Shown: piece after piece, positions 52,644 through 59,821 of the stretch
Numbering within the stretch: the first letter of the stretch is position 1
Layout of the letters: each line of letters starts with the position of its first letter
Source: Fimenecus sp964540535
GTDB taxonomy: Bacteria; Bacillota; Clostridia; Oscillospirales; Acutalibacteraceae
NCBI GenBank assembly: GCA_964540535.1
Contig: CAZIMO010000008.1
Coordinates: 45,114-109,113 of the forward strand
Length of the DNA: 64,000 bases
Direction of reading: 5' to 3'
Notes under the pieces: model-generated
Told to the model about the DNA's origin: nothing
Database searches by the model: none
The model's input: the letters and a program-made list of their open reading frames with translations, nothing else
Program-made: the position numbers and the translations under genes

Positions 52644-53987
52644 ATGGCACTTATTACTAACGCTATTAAGGGTACGCAGGATACTTTGCCTGCTGAAGCT
52701 TACAAAATTCAATATGTTGAATCGGCAGTACGTGAAACAGCAGAAAATTTCGGCTTTCACGAAATGCGTACGCCTGTTTTTGAGCATACAGAGCTTTTTC
52801 AGCGCGGAGTAGGTGAAACTACCGATGTTGTTCAGAAAGAAATGTATACATTTGAAGACAAAGGCGGCCGCAGCATCACACTTCGTCCCGAGGGTACGGC
52901 AGGAGCTGTACGCGCGTTCCTCGAACACGGTCTTTTCAATGAGGGACTTCCGCAGAAAATTTATTATCTTACCTCCTGCTACCGTTATGAAAAACCGCAG
53001 GCAGGCAGACTTCGTGAGTTTCACCAATTCGGCATTGAATGCTTCGGCGCAGGCTCGCCGAGCGCTGATGCTGAAGTAATTTCACTTGCAAATGAGGTTT
53101 TTAACTACCTCGGAATTAACAATTTGAGTCTTGAAATCAACTCAATCGGCTGTCCTGAATGCAGAAAAAATTATCATAAGGCGCTGAAAGAGTATTTTGA
53201 ACAGTATAAAGGCGAGCTTTGCGAAACCTGCTTGGGCAGACTCGAAAGAAATCCTATGAGAATTCTTGACTGTAAAAGCCCAATTTGCTCGAATATTGCC
53301 CAAAACGCTCCAACTGTTATTGAGTTCCTTTGCGACGATTGCCGAGATCACTTTGAAAGCGTAAAAAAATATCTTGACGCAATGGACATTGAATATACGG
53401 TTAATCCGCAGATAGTCCGTGGACTTGACTATTACACAAGAACGGTTTTTGAATTTGTTTCAAAAGAAATCGGCGCGCAGGGTACTGTTTGCGGCGGCGG
53501 CAGATATGACGGACTTATAGCCGAAATGGGAGGTCAGGCTCTTCCTGCCTGCGGTTTCGGTATGGGGCTTGAAAGACTTTTGCTTCTTATGGAAGCGCAG
53601 AAAACTCCGTTCCCCGAACCTAAAAAATGCGATTTATATATTGCGAGTATGGGCGAAAATGCAAATCTTAAAGCGGCAGAAATCGCAAAGGATTTGCGAA
53701 GCGAGGGAATGTGCGTTCAGTTTGATACTGTGGGCAGGGGCTTAAAGGCGCAGATGAAATATGCGAACAAAATCGGTGCATTGTATACTCTTGTTCTCGG
53801 CGATAACGAAATTGAAACAGGCAATATAAAAATCAAGAATATGGAAAGCGGAAATGAAACTGAAATGATTCTTTCTGAATTCTGCGATAATTTTCAATCT
53901 TTAATTATTAAAGACGCTATGTCGGGCTTTGAAGACCTCGGTGTTGAGGGAATTGATTTATCCGGCATTTTAAGCGAAACCGACTAA
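52644..53987 (+). CDS. hisS: Histidyl-tRNA synthetase
   Basis: 447 residues. Class II synthetase: KGTQDTLPAEAYK start, motif 2 CYRYEKPQAGRLREFHQFGIEC, the histidine-specific VRGLDYYTRTVFEF and GGGRYDGL blocks, motif 3 ACGFGMGLERLL, and the anticodon domain. Its last codons (E-T-D-stop) lie in the arm of the palindromic element that follows, so the natural C-terminus may have been altered slightly. Partner aspS follows, as often in Firmicutes. Confidence 0.96.
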   Translation: MALITNAIKGTQDTLPAEAYKIQYVESAVRETAENFGFHEMRTPVFEHTELFQRGVGETTDVVQKEMYTFEDKGGRSITLRPEGTAGAVRAFLEHGLFNEGLPQKIYYLTSCYRYEKPQAGRLREFHQFGIECFGAGSPSADAEVISLANEVFNYLGINNLSLEINSIGCPECRKNYHKALKEYFEQYKGELCETCLGRLERNPMRILDCKSPICSNIAQNAPTVIEFLCDDCRDHFESVKKYLDAMDIEYTVNPQIVRGLDYYTRTVFEFVSKEIGAQGTVCGGGRYDGLIAEMGGQALPACGFGMGLERLLLLMEAQKTPFPEPKKCDLYIASMGENANLKAAEIAKDLRSEGMCVQFDTVGRGLKAQMKYANKIGALYTLVLGDNEIETGNIKIKNMESGNETEMILSEFCDNFQSLIIKDAMSGFEDLGVEGIDLSGILSETD

Positions 53988-54243
53988 TCCGAACCCGCCA
54001 AAAAGGTGCGTACTACGGGCACTTTTCGGCTTATCGCTCTCGTAAGGCGTCAGCCTTACTTCGTGCTCCGCACCAAAAATTGCACCGAATTACACGCCTT
54101 TTAGGTCGAAGAATTTTTAGGTGAGTGATTTTTGGTTGTGTGCGGCACAAAACGCAGTCAATCCTGACGGATTGACGAGTATTTTAACAAAACAGAACCG
54201 AAAATCAAGCCCTAAAAATCGGGTTAGAATTCGTCGGTTTTGC
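53974..54243. repeat. Palindromic element between hisS and aspS (second MITE-like type)
   Basis: About 270 bp without a gene. Ends are inverted repeats: AACCGACTAATCCGAACCCG (53978-53997) against CGGGTTAGAATTCGTCGGTT (54220-54239), 17 of 20 pairs, extending outward to about 24 bp. Inside are a hairpin GTAAGGC-GTCA-GCCTTAC and a hairpin GTCAATCC-TGAC-GGATTGAC whose four-base loops are complementary to each other. The hisS stop TAA lies inside the left arm. Different in sequence from the 276-bp family. No T-box motif is present. Confidence 0.65.
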
Positions 54244-54260
54244 TTAGGAGGCACAAACTA

Positions 54261-56042
54261 ATGGATACAATGAAAGGCTTAAAAAGAACGCATTACTGCG
54301 GAACTCTTAACGCTCAAAATGCGGGCGAAGAGGTTGTTGTCTGCGGTTGGGTACAGCGCCAGCGTGACCTCGGTGCACTCATTTTTATTGATTTGCGTGA
54401 CAGAACAGGCGTTGTTCAATTGGCTTTTGACGACAGTACAGACAAAGAAATTTTTGACAAAGCATTTACTGTTCGCAGTGAATATGTGCTTATGGCAAAG
54501 GGCGTTGTCCGTGAGCGTTCATCAAAGAACAAAGATATTCCCACAGGCGATATTGAAATAGAGGTTAAGGATTTGAGAGTTCTCAGCGTCAGTGAAACTC
54601 CGCCGTTTGAAATTGCAAAGGCAGACGAGGTGAGCGACGAATTAACTCTTAAATACCGTTACTTAAATCTCCGTAATGAAAAGCTTACTAAAAATATTCT
54701 TATGCGTCATAAAATAGCGCAGACAGCAAGAGAATATTTTTATGCTAACGATTTCATCGAAATTGAAACTCCGATGATGATTAAATCAACTCCCGAAGGC
54801 GCCCGTGACTATGTTGTTCCCAGCAGAATTCACAACGGTAAGTTCTATGCGCTTCCGCAAAGCCCTCAAATTTACAAACAGCTTTTAATGGTTTCCGGCT
54901 TTGACCGTTATATTCAGCTTGCACGCTGTTTCCGTGACGAAGATTTGCGTGCCGACCGTCAGCCCGAATTTACTCAAATCGACCTTGAAATGAGCTTCGT
55001 TGAAACCGACGATATTATGGATATGGCAGAGGGCTTTGTAAGAAAGCTTATGAAGGATACGCTTGATGTTGATATCACAGCTCCTCTTCCCCGTCTTACA
55101 TTTGCCGAGGCTATGAATAAATACGGCTCCGATAAGCCCGACACACGTTTTGAAATGCTTATAGAGGATATTTCTGATTGGGCAGGTAAAACTGATTTTG
55201 CAGTGTTCAAGGGCGCTGTTGAAAACGGCGGTTCGGTTAAGGCAATTGTGGCAAAAAATGCCGCTTCGGTTTATACAAGAAAGAAAATCGACAAGCTTAC
55301 AGAGCAGGCAAAGGGAATCGGCGCAAAAGGTCTCGCTTATATCCGCTGGGCAGACGAAGAACCAAACTGTTCATTCGCAAAATTCTTAAAAGACGGCGAA
55401 TTACAGGCTCTTATCTCACTTTTGGGTGCCGAAAAGGGCGACTGCGTATTCATTGTCAGTGACAAAACTTCTCTTGCGCTTTCAGTTATGGGCGCTTTGC
55501 GTTTGACTGTTGCAAAAGAGCTTGATATTATCCCCAAGGACAAATGGAATTTTCTTTGGATTACAGAAATGCCGTTCTTTGAATATGACGAAGAAAGCGG
55601 CGAGTGGCTTGCAATGCACCACCCATTCACAATGCCTCTTGACGAGTGTATTCCTTATCTTGACACAGACAAGTCAAAGGTAAGGGCAAAGGCTTTCGAC
55701 TTGGTGCTTAACGGAACAGAGCTTTCATCGGGCTCAATAAGAATTACCGACTGCGAGCTTCAAAACAAAATGTTCTCACTTCTCGGTATGGAAAAGGAAG
55801 AAATCGATGCAAAATTCGGTTTCCTTGTTGAAGCTTACAAATATGCTTCTCCCCCTCACGGCGGTATGGGCATAGGGCTTGACAGACTTGCAATGCTTAT
55901 CTGCGGCGCTGACTCTCTTCGCGATGTCACTGCATTCCCCAAGGTTCAAAATGCAAGCGAGCTTATGAGCGGCGCACCGTCATATGTTGATACTCTTCAG
56001 CTTGACGAGCTTGGAATTGCAGTTAAATCGGAAGAAAAATAA
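54261..56042 (+). CDS. aspS: Aspartyl-tRNA synthetase
   Basis: 593 residues from ATG 54261 (SD TTAGGAGGC; a TTG-type upstream start at 54240 lies in the palindrome). Class II synthetase: OB-fold anticodon domain (GWVQRQRDLGALIFIDLRDRTG region, about 28-50), motif 2 ARCFRDEDLRADRQPEFTQID, bacterial GAD insertion (about 290-420), motif 3 GMGIGLDRLAML. Whether it also charges tRNA-Asn cannot be told from the sequence alone. Confidence 0.96.
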   Translation: MDTMKGLKRTHYCGTLNAQNAGEEVVVCGWVQRQRDLGALIFIDLRDRTGVVQLAFDDSTDKEIFDKAFTVRSEYVLMAKGVVRERSSKNKDIPTGDIEIEVKDLRVLSVSETPPFEIAKADEVSDELTLKYRYLNLRNEKLTKNILMRHKIAQTAREYFYANDFIEIETPMMIKSTPEGARDYVVPSRIHNGKFYALPQSPQIYKQLLMVSGFDRYIQLARCFRDEDLRADRQPEFTQIDLEMSFVETDDIMDMAEGFVRKLMKDTLDVDITAPLPRLTFAEAMNKYGSDKPDTRFEMLIEDISDWAGKTDFAVFKGAVENGGSVKAIVAKNAASVYTRKKIDKLTEQAKGIGAKGLAYIRWADEEPNCSFAKFLKDGELQALISLLGAEKGDCVFIVSDKTSLALSVMGALRLTVAKELDIIPKDKWNFLWITEMPFFEYDEESGEWLAMHHPFTMPLDECIPYLDTDKSKVRAKAFDLVLNGTELSSGSIRITDCELQNKMFSLLGMEKEEIDAKFGFLVEAYKYASPPHGGMGIGLDRLAMLICGADSLRDVTAFPKVQNASELMSGAPSYVDTLQLDELGIAVKSEEK

Positions 56043-56054
56043 AGAGGAATAAAG

Positions 56055-56303
56055 ATGAAAAAGCTCATAAAAAAACTGAATACTGCATTTATTACTGTCG
56101 GTTTCTGCTTATTGTTGAGCGTTTTTGCATATGCCGAGGGCGAGGTTAAATATTCAAACGACCCGACGGTTACACCTTTAAGAATTTTCTTTGCAGTTCT
56201 TATTGTCTTTGCGTTTACAGCAATGGAAATTGCCTTTGAAAAAATCCGCGAAAAGCGAATTAAAAAACGCAATGAAAGCTATGAAAAAAGAAGAAATAAG
56301 TAA
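56055..56303 (+). CDS. Small membrane protein, function unknown
   Basis: 82 residues: signal-like hydrophobic helix 12-27, a short outside loop (EGEVKYSNDPTVTPL), second helix 43-60, and a highly basic tail (KIREKRIKKRNESYEKRRNK). Not recognised. SD AAAGAGGAA; 12 bases after aspS and closed by a terminator. Confidence 0.65.
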   Translation: MKKLIKKLNTAFITVGFCLLLSVFAYAEGEVKYSNDPTVTPLRIFFAVLIVFAFTAMEIAFEKIREKRIKKRNESYEKRRNK

Positions 56304-56309
56304 TTTTAT

Positions 56310-56342
56310 ACAGCGGAGTTTACAAAGCTTCGCTGTTTTTTA
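56310..56342 (+). terminator. Terminator after aspS and the small membrane protein
   Basis: CAGCG..AG / CT..CGCTG stem (about 9 pairs with a mismatch) followed by TTTTTTATTTATTT. Confidence 0.75.
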
Positions 56343-56353
56343 TTTATTTTGAC

Positions 56354-56382
56354 TTGATTATCTGATGAAAATGATGTATAAT
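56354..56382 (+). promoter_or_regulatory. Promoter of the second GPH transporter unit
   Basis: -35 TTGATT (56354-56359), 17-bp spacer, -10 TATAAT (56377-56382), 38 bases before the ATG. Confidence 0.72.
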
Positions 56383-56420
56383 TAACTGCTAAATATTTAT
56401 GAAACGGGAGGGATACTTTT

Positions 56421-57899
56421 ATGTCCGAAAATACGAACAAAAAGTATATGAAAAAATCGGAAATCATTACCTTCGGTATCGGTCTTTTCGGTGTTGCTCT
56501 GCTTACAGGCTGGATGCCCGACTACACAGCAACCTTCTTTGCTGATTTTGCCTTTAAGGGCAAGGGCTTTGACTCTGACACCATGGGTAATGTTATTTCC
56601 ACAGTGTTTCTTGTTGCAGGCTTTGTGGGTGCAATTTGTGAGCTTGTAATAGGTTATCTTGTTGATAACACCCGAACAAAGTTCGGTAAGGTTAAGCCTT
56701 GGGTAGGCTTCGGCGTAGTGCCGTTGGCTGTTATCTCATTGCTTGTTTTTGTAGCGCCTAATACAGATAATCAAGTGTTGGCAATTATCTGGATGTTTGT
56801 TATTTATTCGCTTTATACAGCCTTCTGCTGCGCGGTTGAAAGTCCTGCAAACTGCTTCGGCTCTCTTTGCTCGCCAAATCCCGCTGAACGCTCAAGCGCT
56901 ATTTCAATAGCTTCGTTTTTGCGTTCTGTAGGTCAGTCCGGCGGTATGGTTGTTATTCTTGTAGTCGGTCTTATAATGAAAGCCGTTATGGGTGAACAGC
57001 AGTATAAGAATGCCGAGGGTCAGGGTCTTGACCTTGTAATTTCAACCGCAGTTTGCGCTTTGGGTCTTATTCTCTTTACAATGATTTTCTTTGCAAATAA
57101 CAAAGAAAGAGTTCCTTTCACACAAGAGAAAGTAAGCCTTAAAGACGCTGTTAAGGTTGTTTTCACAAACAAAAATCTTCTTATGGTCTCTCTTACAAAG
57201 CTTGCAGGCTTCGGCAGAGGCGTTTACGGAACGGTTTCTCTTTACATAGCAGTGTTCCTTTTAGGCTCAAAGGATTTAAAACTTGCGCTTCTTTTGCCAA
57301 TGGGTATCGGTACAGCAGTAGGTACACTTCTTGTAAATTTGGTTCTTAAAAAATTCAACACCAAAAAGACATTCATTCTTTTCTGCCTTTACGGCGCAAG
57401 CTCGCTGGCAATTCTTTTCCTTGTTTCAAGAGGAATCGGCTTTAACGACGGACTTATTATTCCGTTCCTTATTCTCAACTTCTTCTGCGGACTTCAGCAC
57501 GGTAACACAAATGTTACACCAAACATTATGATTGCCGACTGTGTTGACGAAATAGAGTACAAAACAGGTAAGCGTTCAGACGGCTTGGCATATGCGGGCT
57601 ACGGACTTTTCTCAAAAATTGCGTCTGCATTCACTAAAGGTTTAGGTCCTTGGCTTCTTTACACATGGTCGGGCTATATGGTTTCAACCGACCCCAATGT
57701 TGCTTATGCACAGCAGACAGATTCAACGCTTAATAAGCTTTTGATGATTTATACAATTATTCCTGCAATATTCGTTGTTCTTCAAGGCGTACCGATTCTT
57801 TTCTATGATATGGTGGGCGAAAAGAAAGAAATGATTACAAAAGCTCTTGCAGAACGCCGTGCAAATGCAGGAACAGCAGTTGAAACTGAAAATGTTTAA
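56421..57899 (+). CDS. GPH-family MFS transporter
   Basis: 492 residues, about 12 membrane helices. Landmark LVDNTRTKFGKVKPW (about 74-88) is the loop 2-3 motif of the glycoside-pentoside-hexuronide family; DCVDEIEYKTGKRSDGLAYAG is the matching loop 10-11 block. It is related to the other GPH gene at 48.5 kb but clearly different. Substrate unknown. SD GGGAGGG. It is coupled to an anchored protein gene 14 bases downstream. Confidence 0.85.
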   Translation: MSENTNKKYMKKSEIITFGIGLFGVALLTGWMPDYTATFFADFAFKGKGFDSDTMGNVISTVFLVAGFVGAICELVIGYLVDNTRTKFGKVKPWVGFGVVPLAVISLLVFVAPNTDNQVLAIIWMFVIYSLYTAFCCAVESPANCFGSLCSPNPAERSSAISIASFLRSVGQSGGMVVILVVGLIMKAVMGEQQYKNAEGQGLDLVISTAVCALGLILFTMIFFANNKERVPFTQEKVSLKDAVKVVFTNKNLLMVSLTKLAGFGRGVYGTVSLYIAVFLLGSKDLKLALLLPMGIGTAVGTLLVNLVLKKFNTKKTFILFCLYGASSLAILFLVSRGIGFNDGLIIPFLILNFFCGLQHGNTNVTPNIMIADCVDEIEYKTGKRSDGLAYAGYGLFSKIASAFTKGLGPWLLYTWSGYMVSTDPNVAYAQQTDSTLNKLLMIYTIIPAIFVVLQGVPILFYDMVGEKKEMITKALAERRANAGTAVETENV

Positions 57900-57913
57900 A
57901 GGAGGACACAATA

Positions 57914-58831
57914 ATGGCTGGTAAAGAAAAAGTATTTAACACCAAAGCTTATGCGATTGCCGTATTCTGTGTAATCCTTGCGATACTTGTAGCAGTTACT
58001 GCAATTACATTCAAATCTAAATACACAGGATTTTATCCTGAAGAGGTTGCAAAAACGTATGTCGATACAATTGCGCAGTCGGGCGACGGATATAACGCTT
58101 ATAAGAACGCTCTTCCAAGCAAAAATTTCAAGTACGGCGATTTTATCCGCGCATATTATATGAATCCTGTAATCTACCGTGATGCAGGCTGGTCGCTTGA
58201 CGCAAATCTTAAAGAGCTTAAAGGCTACAACGATAAGTCATATATGGGCGAGAACACAAAAAATGACGACGGCACATTGCAGGGTAAAGTAATCGATGCT
58301 ATGTATCCTTATTATACAGAGCTTGTTGAGAACGGCTGGGACAATTACGACGCTGTTTTTACAAAGTATATGGAAAAGCTTGTTGAGGTTCGCAAAGAGG
58401 TTTTCGGCGACGATTATATGACCGACGAAATTATGTTTACAGCTCTTGAAGCAAATGTTAAGGCTTACGGAGAAAGCCTTACAGGTACTAAAGATGTTGT
58501 CGATGAGAATTCCGGCGTAAAGCTCAGCGAAAAGAGCATCGGCGCTTATCAGACTGCTTACGGCGAGGATTATAAATTTACAACAACCGCTAAAAGCAGC
58601 GCGGATCTTGACCTTGAAGCATACAAAGCGGCGCTTAATAAGGATTTGCTTAAAACTTATAAAATAAGCGCTGACGATATTACAGCGGCAAAAACTGTTG
58701 ATGTTGAGGTTGCAACCGCTGACGGCACTGTTGTTGCAAATGCAACGGTAATCGTAGTTAAAATTAAGAGCTTTTGGTATGTTGACAATATCGCAACCGT
58801 TACCGATGAGCTTTATGGATTTTACAAATAA
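57914..58831 (+). CDS. Membrane-anchored extracytoplasmic protein, function unknown
   Basis: 305 residues with an N-terminal membrane helix (12-34, YAIAVFCVILAILVAVTAITF) and no cleavage or lipobox site, so the rest is held outside the cell. The outside part is rich in Tyr, Lys and Asp and looks like an alpha/beta NTF2-like or substrate-binding module at the end (VEVATADGTVVANATVIVVKIKSFWYVDNI). I do not recognise a family. SD AAAGGAGG. Probably works with the transporter just upstream. Confidence 0.7.
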   Translation: MAGKEKVFNTKAYAIAVFCVILAILVAVTAITFKSKYTGFYPEEVAKTYVDTIAQSGDGYNAYKNALPSKNFKYGDFIRAYYMNPVIYRDAGWSLDANLKELKGYNDKSYMGENTKNDDGTLQGKVIDAMYPYYTELVENGWDNYDAVFTKYMEKLVEVRKEVFGDDYMTDEIMFTALEANVKAYGESLTGTKDVVDENSGVKLSEKSIGAYQTAYGEDYKFTTTAKSSADLDLEAYKAALNKDLLKTYKISADDITAAKTVDVEVATADGTVVANATVIVVKIKSFWYVDNIATVTDELYGFYK

Positions 58832-58844
58832 GTAAATATAAAAC

Positions 58845-58874
58845 AACGGCGAAAGCACCTGCTTTCGCCGTTTC
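58845..58874 (+). terminator. Terminator after the anchored protein gene
   Basis: Perfect 12-bp stem AACGGCGAAAGC / GCTTTCGCCGTT with a 4-base loop and a short T run. Confidence 0.8.
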
Positions 58875-58930
58875 AGTCAGTTTGTCATATTAAATTTATA
58901 TACTTGATGATTGGACTTTGTAAAAAAATA

Positions 58931-58960
58931 TTGACTTTTATACGCTCCGTAGTGTATAAT
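58931..58960 (+). promoter_or_regulatory. Promoter of the candidate antitoxin RNA
   Basis: -35 TTGACT (58931-58936), 18-bp spacer, -10 TATAAT (58955-58960). Only a short RNA, not an ORF with an SD, lies downstream before the terminator at 59016. Confidence 0.75.
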
Positions 58961-58966
58961 TGAGAT

Positions 58967-59055
58967 GTAACAAGGGGCAATTAGACAATTGTCCCGAACA
59001 GTTAACTCAGAAAAGAGCAACCGAAGTGGCCAAACTTAGCGGTTGCTTTTTCTTT
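58967..59055 (+). ncRNA. Candidate antisense RNA (type I antitoxin)
   Basis: About 90 nt, bounded by the promoter at 58931-58960 and the terminator at 59016-59057. It has a hairpin GGGGCAATT..AATTGTCCC (58976-58997) and then the terminator stem AGCAACCG / CGGTTGCT. Its last 20 bases are exactly antisense to the last codons of the 31-residue peptide gene on the other strand, so the two RNAs overlap at their 3' ends, the layout of txpA-RatA and bsrG-SR4. No SD or ORF of note. Existence of the transcript is inferred. Confidence 0.6.
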
Positions 59056-59057
59056 TT
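59016..59057. terminator. Shared terminator of antisense RNA and peptide mRNA
   Basis: AGCAACCGAAGT / ACTTagCGGTTGCT stem with TTTTTCTTTTT after it on the plus strand; on the minus strand it is followed by CTTTTC, so it may stop both transcripts, strongly for the plus strand. Confidence 0.7.
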
Positions 59058-59131
59058 CTGTCAATGATATATAAGATAAATGACACTATAGAGGCGATAG
59101 CCCCTAAAACGCCAATGATTTCTAAAACCAT
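59036..59131 (-). CDS. 31-residue hydrophobic peptide (candidate type I toxin)
   Basis: Starts at ATG 59131 with a perfect SD AGGAGG (59140-59145) 8 bases upstream; ends at TAA 59036. The product has one membrane helix (about residues 3-23: V-L-E-I-I-G-V-L-G-A-I-A-S-I-V and on) and a positively charged tail DRKRKSNR. Size, helix and basic tail are those of membrane-acting type I toxins such as TxpA and BsrG. Codons are ordinary. It has a consensus promoter 200 bases upstream and a convergent RNA over its 3' end. No homologue is known to me, so the toxin role is inferred. Confidence 0.65.
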   Translation of the reverse strand: MVLEIIGVLGAIASIVSFILYIIDRKRKSNR

Positions 59132-59333
59132 TTTGTCTACCTCCTATTTACGTATTTGCACGAGGCATTTCTATGTAAACGGGAGAGGAAAAAGATAAAA
59201 ACGGCTCTCCCTGTAACATCCGTTTTTTAAACATTACAGTTCGAGACAACCGCTAATCGCTAAGCAAAAGAAAGGAATAAAAAAAATCTTATGCAACCGA
59301 AAAGAATTCGGCTTACCTCTTGCTACAGTAAAA
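59132..59333 (-). promoter_or_regulatory. Long 5' UTR of the peptide mRNA
   Basis: About 195 nt between the promoter and the peptide start, without an ORF of its own. It holds a CCGAATTC/TTCGG hairpin near 59307 and a CTCTCC-rich stretch (59170-59210) that could pair with the GGAGG of the SD. Long structured leaders that hide the SD are usual for type I toxin mRNAs. Confidence 0.45.
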
Positions 59334-59362
59334 ATTATAATATATTTGTAAAATTTTGTCAA
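59334..59362 (-). promoter_or_regulatory. Consensus sigma-A promoter of the peptide gene
   Basis: On the minus strand -35 TTGACA (59357-59362), 17-bp spacer, -10 TATAAT (59334-59339): a perfect match to consensus with an AT-rich spacer. Confidence 0.88.
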
Positions 59363-59386
59363 CGAAAAAAGAATAAGCCTTATCAT

Positions 59387-59427
59387 AAGAAAGAGGAACT
59401 ACTAAAAATGGTTCCTCTTTCTTTTTT
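59387..59427 (+). terminator. Terminator without an obvious gene upstream
   Basis: Perfect 13-bp stem AAGAAAGAGGAAC / GTTCCTCTTTCTT followed by TTTT. The plus strand before it holds no ORF back to the antitoxin RNA, so it may end read-through or an unseen small RNA. Confidence 0.7.
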
Positions 59428-59515
59428 CATTATTTCCCGACATAACATAACATAAAACTACCTGCCTAATACGGCAAAATATTCGGGCGGACAAGCATAT
59501 AATTATAAAAGCCAT

Positions 59516-59794
59516 AAGGTGACGGAAGTTGAACACAATATGCCGAAAACTTGATATTACGGCGATTTTTCACTTTTTCAACATTGACGGGCGTCAGCCC
59601 GTCTGCTGTTTCAAAAGCAAAAATTCATCCATACTTTCTGCATTTTCGGTGCAGAGCAGTTTAAATCAAACAGATTTTTTCTTGAACAAGGCATAAGGTC
59701 GAAGCCGTACTGCCGTATGGCAAAAGCTCTTTAATGCAGTTCAAGGAAAAATACGCTGATTTAAACCATATCGGGTTCAACTTCCGTCACCTTA
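59516..59794 (+). repeat. MITE-like repeat, copy 4
   Basis: About 278 bp. Left end AAGGTGACGGAAGTTGAAC (from 59516), right end GTTCAACTTCCGTCACCTT. TA lies on both sides (ca-TA-AGG, CCT-TA-AGG). Nearly identical to copy 2, including the GACGGGC-GTCA-GCCCGTC hairpin, and so a recent insertion. It fills almost all the space upstream of spoIIE and ends 27 bases before its ATG. Confidence 0.88.
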
Positions 59795-59821
59795 AGGATA
59801 AGCGTCAAAGAAGGTGATTTT

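Noticed and set aside
53988..54260. T-box or tRNA upstream of aspS
   Set aside because: No T-box AGGGTGG-ACCGCG motif and no cloverleaf; the structure is explained by inverted ends.
29846..59794. Repeats as a CRISPR array
   Set aside because: Copies are 276 bp, dispersed over 30 kb and in both orientations, with no spacers or cas genes.
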